Source: Thermoanaerobacterales bacterium (GTDB lineage: Bacteria; Bacillota; Thermosediminibacteria; Thermosediminibacterales; Tepidanaerobacteraceae). Taken from it: DNA of 5,083 bases. Positions 1 to 5,083 of this stretch are shown piece by piece. Below the pieces are notes generated by a model, which was not told the DNA's origin, did no database searches, and saw only the letters and a list, made by a program, of their open reading frames with translations. The stretch spans positions 1 to 5,083 of the forward strand of contig DUTQ01000021.1 in the NCBI GenBank assembly GCA_012841995.1, written 5' to 3'. Within the stretch, counting starts at the first letter, position 1; every line of letters begins with the position of its first letter. The translations under genes were made by a program, and so were the position numbers.

Positions 1-1984
1 TACATCCGGCTTTAAAACCAATACAATTAATTTGTTTCTCGCCATTTTTGCTCTTTATAAAATCCTCTGCCGCTCCACTTCCCAAAGGCCCAGGTCTATA
101 AAGACCTATAATTGCTATAACATCTTCAAATACTTCTGGTTTTAATTCCTTTAGCAAGTTTTGCATTCCTGCACTCTCAAGTTGAAAAACTCCCGCGGTA
201 TCACCCTTGCTTAACATTTGATATACTTTTTCATCATTAAGTGGAAGTCTGTCCAAATTGATTTGACATTTTTGGGTGTGTTTTATTATATCAATAGCAT
301 CCCTTAAAACAGTTAAGGTCCTCAATCCGAGAAAATCCATTTTTAAAAGCCCAAGTTCTTCAAGTGTTGTCATTGTATACTGAGTTGAGATATTTCCATC
401 TTTTATTTTGTGCAAAGGCACATGTTCAACTAATGGGTCTTTTGATATAACAACCCCTGCCGCGTGGGTAGATACATGCCTTGGGAAACCTTCAATTGCC
501 CTGGCTATATCCAGAAGTCTCTTTACTCTATCATCTTCCTTATACTCTTTTGAGAGCTCAGGGTTTATCTGAAGAGCAGAATCGATAGTTATCCCAAGTT
601 CCATGGGTATCATTTTGGCTATCCTATCCACTTCACCATATGAATAACCTAATACCCTTCCCACATCTCTTATCGCAGCTCTTGCTGCCATTGTTCCAAA
701 TGTTGCTATTTGAGCAACCTTGTCGGCCCCGTATTTGGAAACTACATAATCTATAACCTCTTCGCGCCTCTCATAGCAAAAGTCTACATCAATGTCCGGC
801 ATGCTAACACGTTCAGGATTTAAAAATCTTTCAAAAAGAAGGTTGTATTTTAAGGGATCAATGTTTGTAATATAAAGACAATAAGCTACAAGACTACCTG
901 CAGCAGAACCCCTGCCTGGCCCTACCATTATATTATTATTTCGCGCATAGTTTATAAAATCCCATACAATTAAAAAATAACTTGAAAAACCCATTTTTTT
1001 TATTATATCCAGCTCATAGTCCAGCCTTTTTTTAATCTCTGGTGTGATTTGTTCAAACCGTTCTGCCAGACCTTTATAACATAACTCTTGCAGATATGTA
1101 TCTTCGGTATATTCTTTGGGAACCTTAAAATCCGGTAAATAATAAGAATCAAAATCAAGCTCCACATTACATTTTTGTGAAATCTCTACCGAATTGTCAA
1201 GGGCATCAGGTACATGGTGAAAAAGCTCTTCCATCTCTTCTCTGGATTTTAAATAAAACTCTTGTGTTGGAAATTTGAGCCTATCTTCATCTTGTATAGT
1301 TTTTCCTGTCTGAATACATAAAAGTGCATCATGGACAGGTGCATCACTTCTCGATAGGTAGTGCACATCATTTGTAGCAACTAGAGGAATATCAAGCTCA
1401 CGGCCCATGGAAATCAAATGCTCGTTAACCTTTTTTTGTTCAAGTATTCCATGGTCTTGAATTTCCAAAAAGAAATTGCCCTTCCCAAATACTTCCTCAA
1501 ATTCAATTGCCAGATTTTTAGCTTCGATATATTCTCCCAACAGCAGTAGTTGCGGTATCTTACCTGCAAGACACGCGCTCATAGCTATCAGCCCTCTGCT
1601 GTGCTCCCTTAAAACATCCATATCAATCCTGGGCTTATAGTAAAATCCATCAATAAATCCTGTAGATACTATTTTCATTAAATTCTTATATCCTTCATTA
1701 TTTTTTGCAAGAAGAACCAAATGATATTGATCATCATCGATTTTTGGCCTCATATCAGACATTTTATGTTTTGCCATATAGACCTCACAGCCTATTATCG
1801 GTTTTATGCCCTCGGCTTTCAAGGTTTTATAGAAATCTACAACACCGTACATAACTCCGTGGTCTGTTATAGCAGCGCTCTTCATGCCAAGTTGCTTTAA
1901 CCGCTTTGCCAGTTCTTTGATACTGCAAGCACCGTCCAACAGACTATAGTTTGTGTGTAGGTGAAGATGTACAAAATCTTTCAA
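1..1984 (-). CDS. dnaE: DNA polymerase III alpha subunit, N-terminal 661 residues (partial, runs off left edge)
   Basis: Catalytic subunit of a C-family replicative DNA polymerase, acting in the cytoplasm at the replication fork. I translated the whole frame and found no stop or frameshift. The PHP domain comes first, with HLHLHTNYSLLDG at residues 6-18, TDHG at 40-43, GCEVY at 65-69, SACLAG at 136-141 and NDVHY at 205-209. The polymerase core follows, with VGPGRGSAAGS at 354-364, the acidic motif PDIDVDF at 396-402, RHVSTHAAGVV at 502-512, KMDFLGL at 548-554 (third catalytic Asp) and YRPGP at 629-633. Family members run to about 1,150 residues, so the fingers, beta-clamp-binding and OB regions lie outside the window. 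The start is TTG at 1984-1982: an in-frame TGA lies three codons upstream at 1993-1991, a Shine-Dalgarno AGGTGA sits 6 bases upstream, and the first ATG (codon 34) would delete the PHP metal motif. Firmicutes usually also carry PolC; this one is DnaE-type because the PHP domain is N-terminal and uninterrupted by an exonuclease insert. Confidence 0.97.
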   Translation of the reverse strand, partial: MKDFVHLHLHTNYSLLDGACSIKELAKRLKQLGMKSAAITDHGVMYGVVDFYKTLKAEGIKPIIGCEVYMAKHKMSDMRPKIDDDQYHLVLLAKNNEGYKNLMKIVSTGFIDGFYYKPRIDMDVLREHSRGLIAMSACLAGKIPQLLLLGEYIEAKNLAIEFEEVFGKGNFFLEIQDHGILEQKKVNEHLISMGRELDIPLVATNDVHYLSRSDAPVHDALLCIQTGKTIQDEDRLKFPTQEFYLKSREEMEELFHHVPDALDNSVEISQKCNVELDFDSYYLPDFKVPKEYTEDTYLQELCYKGLAERFEQITPEIKKRLDYELDIIKKMGFSSYFLIVWDFINYARNNNIMVGPGRGSAAGSLVAYCLYITNIDPLKYNLLFERFLNPERVSMPDIDVDFCYERREEVIDYVVSKYGADKVAQIATFGTMAARAAIRDVGRVLGYSYGEVDRIAKMIPMELGITIDSALQINPELSKEYKEDDRVKRLLDIARAIEGFPRHVSTHAAGVVISKDPLVEHVPLHKIKDGNISTQYTMTTLEELGLLKMDFLGLRTLTVLRDAIDIIKHTQKCQINLDRLPLNDEKVYQMLSKGDTAGVFQLESAGMQNLLKELKPEVFEDVIAIIGLYRPGPLGSGAAEDFIKSKNGEKQINCIGFKAGC

Positions 1985-1990
1985 ATTAAA

Positions 1991-1996
1991 TCACCT
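1991..1996 (-). promoter_or_regulatory. dnaE ribosome binding site
   Basis: The minus strand reads AGGTGA, then a 6-base spacer (TTTAAT), then TTG. The last three bases of this motif are also the in-frame TGA that blocks any longer reading frame, so the site decides the unusual TTG start of dnaE. Confidence 0.85.
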
Positions 1997-1998
1997 GC

Positions 1999-2007
1999 TT
2001 ATCCACG
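1999..2007 (+). promoter_or_regulatory. DnaA-box-like nonamer in the dnaE leader
   Basis: TTATCCACG matches the DnaA box consensus TTATCCACA at 8 of 9 bases. It is intergenic, between the palindrome at 2013-2040 and the dnaE ribosome binding site. A single box could arise by chance in A+T-rich DNA, so binding by DnaA is only an inference. Confidence 0.3.
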
Positions 2008-2012
2008 ACTTT

Positions 2013-2040
2013 AACATATGATAAACTTATTTCATATGTT
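2013..2040 (-). repeat. 9-bp perfect inverted repeat upstream of dnaE
   Basis: The arms AACATATGA (2013-2021) and TCATATGTT (2032-2040) are exact reverse complements around a 10-base centre. In RNA this would be a weak, mostly A-U hairpin with no U-tract after it, so it does not look like a terminator. It could be an operator for a dimeric regulator or a leader hairpin about 16 bases ahead of the dnaE ribosome binding site. No convincing -35/-10 pair was found around it. Confidence 0.5.
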
Positions 2041-2072
2041 CTGAAATTAAAAGCCACCTAATCGGTAGCTTT
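2041..2072 (-). terminator. Putative rho-independent terminator after whiA
   Basis: In minus-strand RNA the arms AAAGCUACC (2072-2064) and GGUGGCUUU (2058-2050) pair over 9 positions, with a 5-base loop GAUUA. The 3' arm runs into the U-rich stretch CUUUUAAUUU. One pair is a G-U wobble that becomes a C-A mismatch on the plus strand, so the stem is complete only in the direction in which whiA is transcribed. It starts 6 bases after the whiA stop. The U-tract is interrupted by AA, so termination may be partial and allow read-through into dnaE. Confidence 0.65.
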
Positions 2073-2078
2073 ATAATG

Positions 2079-3095
2079 TCAAGTTTTTTTGTAATGCTTT
2101 TTACCGTCAGCTTTTTCAGGTTTTTCATTTTTCTTTGCTTCAGGCAAGGACTTTATAGATTGTATTTTTTTAGCTATTTCCTCTATTTTTTTTAATCGAT
2201 AACTCACACCTGATTTTCCTAATGTTGGATCCATGAGTTGGCCTAACTCTTTAAGACTCAAATCAGGATAATCGATTCGAAGATTTGCTGTATACTTTAA
2301 ATTCTCGGGCAAATCATCAAATCTATCATTTTCTTTAAGATAGTTTATATAGTTTACTTGTCTTATCGATGTACTAATAGTTTTATTCAAATTGGCTGTT
2401 TCACAATTTACCGTCCGGTTAACACTATTTCTCATGTGTTTTAAAACTCGTATATCTTCAAATTTAAGTAGTGCTTTATGGGCACCCATAATACCTAGGA
2501 GGTCGGCAATCTGATCTCCCTCTTTTAGATAAACAATATGGTTGTCTTTGCGCTTTACTATCTTTGATTTTAAGCCAAAACTATTTATTAGACTAGATAA
2601 AGCAACAGCTTGTTTTCTTCCGGTTGTCACAAATTCTGCATGGTAAGAGCCTTTGGGATCACTTATAGACCCACTGCCTAGGAAGGCACCTCTTATATAT
2701 GCTCTTTTACAGCATCTTTTGGAAACAAGTTTATCATCTATATCAACACATAAGTTAATCTTTTTCTTGTCTTCGCTTATAATATCCAGCTCGAATAAAA
2801 AGTCTTTAATATTGTCTATTTCTACAGCAAGGGAATAAAGGCTGTTTGCCTTTAAAAAATTATTTTTGCTTATTGATATGTCAATTTGACATTTGGTGAA
2901 TTTTTTTAACAGTTTATATACCCTTCGCGCTGTAGAAGCATGTTCAGTCTGAACTTGAAGATAAGTTTTTTGATGCCCGCCTATTATCCTTATACTTCCA
3001 GCCATGCGGATAATTGAGGCAAGTTCGGCTTTTTGGCAACACAACTCAGGCGTAAGACGGGAAAGCTCATTCTTTACTTCATAAGAAAAGGACAT
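2079..3095 (-). CDS. whiA: WhiA, DNA-binding cell-division/sporulation regulator
   Basis: WhiA proteins join a LAGLIDADG homing-endonuclease-like fold to a C-terminal helix-turn-helix. They regulate sporulation genes in Streptomyces and affect cell division and chromosome segregation in Bacillus; action on nucleoid DNA is expected. The 338 residues fit the family. The N-terminus MSFSYEVKNEL is typical. The degenerate LAGLIDADG-like helix AYIRGAFLGSGSISDP is at 132-147, and its catalytic acid position is lost, as usual for WhiA. The segment RNSVNRTVNCETAN is at 222-235. The C-terminal helix-turn-helix spans about 278-304 (DLSLKELGQLM, then GKSGVSYRLKKI). A Lys-rich tail (317-338, 8 Lys in 22 residues) extends past the usual end near 316 residues. 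The start is ATG at 3095 with AGAGGTG 5 bases upstream. It lies 26 bases after yvcK with no terminator between, so the two are probably co-transcribed. Confidence 0.96.
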   Translation of the reverse strand: MSFSYEVKNELSRLTPELCCQKAELASIIRMAGSIRIIGGHQKTYLQVQTEHASTARRVYKLLKKFTKCQIDISISKNNFLKANSLYSLAVEIDNIKDFLFELDIISEDKKKINLCVDIDDKLVSKRCCKRAYIRGAFLGSGSISDPKGSYHAEFVTTGRKQAVALSSLINSFGLKSKIVKRKDNHIVYLKEGDQIADLLGIMGAHKALLKFEDIRVLKHMRNSVNRTVNCETANLNKTISTSIRQVNYINYLKENDRFDDLPENLKYTANLRIDYPDLSLKELGQLMDPTLGKSGVSYRLKKIEEIAKKIQSIKSLPEAKKNEKPEKADGKKHYKKT

Positions 3096-3096
3096 T

Positions 3097-3121
3097 TAGG
3101 CACCTCTTTTCCTTATGCCTA
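3097..3121 (-). promoter_or_regulatory. whiA ribosome binding site inside a possible small hairpin
   Basis: The Shine-Dalgarno AGAGGTG (3107-3101) precedes the whiA ATG by 5 bases. The flanking sequences UAGGCA (3121-3116) and UGCCUA (3102-3097) are perfect 6-base complements, which would place AAGGAAAAGAGG in a 13-base loop and the spacer before AUG in the stem. The ribosome binding site is secure. The hairpin as a translational control is speculative. Confidence 0.5.
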
Positions 3122-4069
3122 TTATTCTATGATGCTCATTAATACATTTGCAAGCTTACTAGGGCTATGCCGAAGGACATTAGTTGGATCAATTACATGA
3201 CCTTCAACAACATTATAACCCATTTTTTTTATTTTTTCATTATCACACAAAACAGGGGTTGAACCATCAGCTCGATATATATCAAGCAGATGTTTGGGAA
3301 TCTGTTCAGTGTTTACAACCACGTATTGTATAATATCTTCATTAGAATGTTTGACAACTGCTTTTACATGATCAAAAGCAGTATATCCAGATGTCTCTCC
3401 CGGCTGAGTCATTATATTTACAATGAATATTTTCTTTGCAGAAGATGCCGATATGCATTCAGTAAGTGGTTTTATGAGAAGATTGGGGATAATACTGGTA
3501 TAAAGACTCCCTGGGCCTATAATTATTACTTCAGCATTTGAAATAGCGTCTAATGCCTCATCTAATGGTTCAGCATCTGGAGGATATAAGCGGATTTTTT
3601 TTATTTTCCTATTAACTCCAGGGATCTTTGATTCCCCAAGCACTTTACTACCATCACAATACTCTGCTTCAATCCTGATATCAGCTAAAGTTGAAGGAAT
3701 TACTCTTCCTCGCACTGCAAGTATCTTGCTTGATTCTTTTATAGCCAATTCAAAATCTCCAAGAATGCCTGTCATTGCAGCAAGATACAAGTTCCCGAAG
3801 CTATGGCCTTTCAACGAACCTGATTTAAATCTGTATTGAAATAATTTCTCCATAAGGGGCTCCGTATCTGCCAGAGCTAATAGACAATTCTTAATATCTC
3901 CCGGAGGCAGTATCTTTAGCTCATCTCTAATTACTCCAGAACTCCCACCATCATCTGCTACAGTTACTATCGCCGTGATATTGCTTGAATACTTCTTCAA
4001 GCCACGCAAAAGATTTGGAAGGCCCGTTCCCCCTCCTATACAAACTATATTAGCTTCCAACTTTTTCAC
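3122..4069 (-). CDS. yvcK: YvcK, gluconeogenesis factor / CofD-like UDP-sugar-binding protein
   Basis: YvcK belongs to the CofD/2-phospho-L-lactate transferase superfamily. In Firmicutes it is needed for growth on gluconeogenic carbon sources and for normal cell shape and wall synthesis, binds UDP-sugars and is cytoplasmic; no transferase reaction is established. With the chosen start it has 315 residues, close to the Bacillus protein. Motifs are GGGTGL at 12-17, VADDGGSSG at 37-45, PPGDIKNCL at 55-63, GHSFGNL at 88-94, GPGSLYTS at 185-192 and NIMTQPGET at 218-226. No ATG is available near the N-terminus. I chose GTG at 4069 because AAGGA lies 5 bases upstream. Alternatives are TTG at 4060 (GGAGTGA 5 bases upstream) and TTG at 4084 (only a poorly spaced AGGG). 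It overlaps the end of rapZ by 20 bases, which suggests translational coupling. Confidence 0.95.
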   Translation of the reverse strand: MKKLEANIVCIGGGTGLPNLLRGLKKYSSNITAIVTVADDGGSSGVIRDELKILPPGDIKNCLLALADTEPLMEKLFQYRFKSGSLKGHSFGNLYLAAMTGILGDFELAIKESSKILAVRGRVIPSTLADIRIEAEYCDGSKVLGESKIPGVNRKIKKIRLYPPDAEPLDEALDAISNAEVIIIGPGSLYTSIIPNLLIKPLTECISASSAKKIFIVNIMTQPGETSGYTAFDHVKAVVKHSNEDIIQYVVVNTEQIPKHLLDIYRADGSTPVLCDNEKIKKMGYNVVEGHVIDPTNVLRHSPSKLANVLMSIIE

Positions 4070-4937
4070 TCCGATCCTTATCAATGTCCCTATGGTTTAC
4101 GATCACTTTATGATTCGAGGCCTTAAGTCGTGCTGTAATTTCACTGGCAATAGTGATTGATCTATGCCTGCCACCGGTACAGCCTATTGCAATGACAAGT
4201 TGAGCTTTACCTTCCCTTATAAAAAGCGGTATGAGAAACTCAATCATGTCATAAAGCTTTTTGAGAAACTCTCTAGTTTCAGGCCATTTTAGAACATAGT
4301 TTTTAACTTCTGGATCTTTACCAGATAATGGTCTAAGCTCATCAATATAATAAGGGTTTGGTATAAATCTAACATCAAATACCAAGTCCGCATCTAGTGG
4401 AATGCCCTGTTTGAATCCAAAAGAAACTACATTGATCAATAATTTTTCTTCTTTTTTTGTCTTAATACATCTATTTATGATTTCATCCTTCAGCTGAGCT
4501 GGTGTAGTATAAGATGTGTCAATAATATAATCAGCAGCATCTTTAAATTTGGCCATTTTCCTCCTCTCGGATTTAATGCCTTCTACAATTCTACCTTCCA
4601 ATGCCAGTGGATGCATTCGGCGACTTTCTTTAAACCTTTTTATTAGTACATCATCTTCACACTCTAAAAACAGTATTTTATAATCATAGCCTTTTTCTCT
4701 TAGTGATTTAAGATTTTCAAAAATACCATCGAAAAAATCCCTTCCCCTAATATCAATGACAAGAGCTATTTTATCGATCTTCTTCATGCTTTGCTTACAA
4801 AGATCTGTAAAAATAGGTATCAGTGTTGGCGGAAGATTATCCACACAAAAATACCCGTGATCCTCAAATACCTTTAAGGCCAAAGTGCGCCCGGCACCTG
4901 ATAATCCAGTTATGATAATAAAGTTTATGTCTTCCAA
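4050..4937 (-). CDS. rapZ: RapZ (YvcJ) P-loop nucleotide-binding protein
   Basis: RapZ/YvcJ proteins bind and hydrolyse ATP or GTP. In enteric bacteria RapZ binds small RNAs controlling GlmS and senses glucosamine-6-phosphate. In Firmicutes, which lack those RNAs, YvcJ's role is less defined and tied to its partner YvcK. With the TTG start it has 295 residues, typical of the family. Walker A is GLSGAGRT at 11-18, with Arg where many homologues have Lys. Further motifs are CVDNLPP at 31-37, IDIRGRD at 61-67, RRMHPL at 106-111, FGFKQGIPLDADLVFDVRF at 173-191, NPYY at 194-197, GCTGGRHRS at 252-260 (C-terminal ligand-binding motif) and NHRD at 281-284. An upstream in-frame GTG at 4946 would add three residues, but it overlaps the Shine-Dalgarno. 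TTG at 4937 has AGAAGGTGA 5 bases upstream and is preferred. First gene of the cluster. Confidence 0.96.
   Translation of the reverse strand: MEDINFIIITGLSGAGRTLALKVFEDHGYFCVDNLPPTLIPIFTDLCKQSMKKIDKIALVIDIRGRDFFDGIFENLKSLREKGYDYKILFLECEDDVLIKRFKESRRMHPLALEGRIVEGIKSERRKMAKFKDAADYIIDTSYTTPAQLKDEIINRCIKTKKEEKLLINVVSFGFKQGIPLDADLVFDVRFIPNPYYIDELRPLSGKDPEVKNYVLKWPETREFLKKLYDMIEFLIPLFIREGKAQLVIAIGCTGGRHRSITIASEITARLKASNHKVIVNHRDIDKDRSEKVGS
4075..4079 (-). promoter_or_regulatory. Probable yvcK ribosome binding site inside rapZ
   Basis: The minus strand reads AAGGA, a 5-base spacer TCGGA, then GTG at 4069-4067. It lies within the last codons of rapZ, so the terminating rapZ ribosomes would reach the yvcK start. 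A competing GGAGTGA at 4072-4066 would instead serve TTG at 4060; the two cannot be told apart from sequence alone. Confidence 0.5.
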
Positions 4938-4942
4938 GGACT

Positions 4943-4951
4943 TCACCTTCT
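4943..4951 (-). promoter_or_regulatory. rapZ ribosome binding site, decides a TTG start
   Basis: The minus strand reads AGAAGGTGA, a strong match to the anti-Shine-Dalgarno, followed by AGTCC and then TTG at 4937. The alternative GTG at 4946-4944 lies inside this motif and so has no ribosome binding site of its own. Confidence 0.75.
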
Positions 4952-5083
4952 TTAAAATTTGAGTTTATCTTCTGTAATTTTTATCTTATCTTTATACTCA
5001 ATTATATATAGTATAATATATCTTGATTCTAAAATCTATTTTAATGCTTGTATATAAGGAACACTATACTATTATTTTATACA
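4952..5083 (-). promoter_or_regulatory. A+T-rich leader upstream of rapZ, probable promoter region
   Basis: No coding region is seen in this stretch. On the minus strand it holds an exact TATAAT (5006-5001) and a TATACT (5015-5010), which could serve as -10 boxes, but neither has a recognisable TTGACA-like -35 at 16-18 bases. TATAAT is also one arm of an inverted repeat, ATTATA / TATAAT, at 5001-5017 with a 5-base centre. A promoter for the rapZ-yvcK-whiA unit is expected because this is the only sizeable gap before rapZ. The precise site cannot be fixed by eye in such T/A-rich sequence. Confidence 0.3.

Noticed and set aside
2022..2074. Own sigma-A promoter for dnaE with a -10 near TATCAT on the minus strand
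   Set aside because: The hexamer at the correct spacing (TTTCAG) matches the -35 consensus at only 2 of 6 positions, so I did not call a promoter.
2653..2838. Plus-strand 61-codon open frame inside whiA
   Set aside because: It lies wholly opposite well-supported whiA coding sequence, resembles no known protein and is a shadow frame.
263..2896. Similar strings around TTTGACATTT at about 264-273 and 2885-2894
   Set aside because: Each encodes the peptide KCQI in a different protein (DnaE and WhiA). The match is only about 10 bases in A+T-rich DNA and is best explained as chance.
3290..3541. Plus-strand 83-codon open frame inside yvcK
   Set aside because: It is opposite conserved yvcK codons, has a composition typical of antisense translation and no recognisable motif.
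3975..4160. Plus-strand 61-codon open frame across the yvcK/rapZ junction
   Set aside because: It is antisense to two conserved genes, with no plausible separate product.
4837..4845. Perfect DnaA box TTATCCACA within rapZ
   Set aside because: It is the reverse complement of codons for the conserved RapZ motif CVDNLPP, so protein constraint explains it; there is no cluster of further boxes nearby.

Overview
The window is A+T-rich chromosomal DNA, most likely from a low-G+C Firmicute of the class Clostridia. This rests on base composition, purine-rich Shine-Dalgarno sequences, use of TTG and GTG start codons, and above all gene content and order. All four genes are on the minus strand, so transcription runs from high to low coordinates in the order rapZ, yvcK, whiA, dnaE. 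This is the familiar housekeeping neighbourhood of Firmicutes. I see no mobile element, tRNA, rRNA, CRISPR array or phage gene, and no undescribed multi-gene system.

Layout in transcription order. Positions 5083-4952 are a very A+T-rich leader that probably holds the promoter of the cluster. rapZ (4937-4050) encodes a P-loop nucleotide-binding protein. It overlaps yvcK (4069-3122), a CofD-like protein linked to central carbon and cell-envelope metabolism. After a 26-base gap comes whiA (3095-2079), a DNA-binding protein with a LAGLIDADG-type fold. These three genes look like one transcription unit, closed by a compact stem-loop (2072-2041) that begins 6 bases after the whiA stop codon. dnaE (1984 to the left edge) encodes the DNA polymerase III alpha subunit. 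Its first 661 codons are present and the gene runs off the window. Its 57-base leader beyond the terminator holds a 9-bp palindrome, a near-consensus DnaA box and a good ribosome binding site.

The first three genes are a conserved trio in Gram-positive bacteria. RapZ (YvcJ) binds and hydrolyses nucleotides, YvcK binds UDP-sugars and supports growth on gluconeogenic carbon and cell-wall synthesis, and WhiA affects cell division and chromosome segregation or sporulation. dnaE adds replication. The crh/HPr-like gene often found between whiA and dnaE in relatives is absent here.

The main annotation point is that three of the four genes lack an ATG start. dnaE must start at TTG, because an in-frame stop lies three codons upstream. 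rapZ and yvcK are best placed at internal TTG and GTG codons shorter than the longest open frames. The observations most worth checking are the dnaE leader and the complete metal-ligand set of the DnaE PHP domain.
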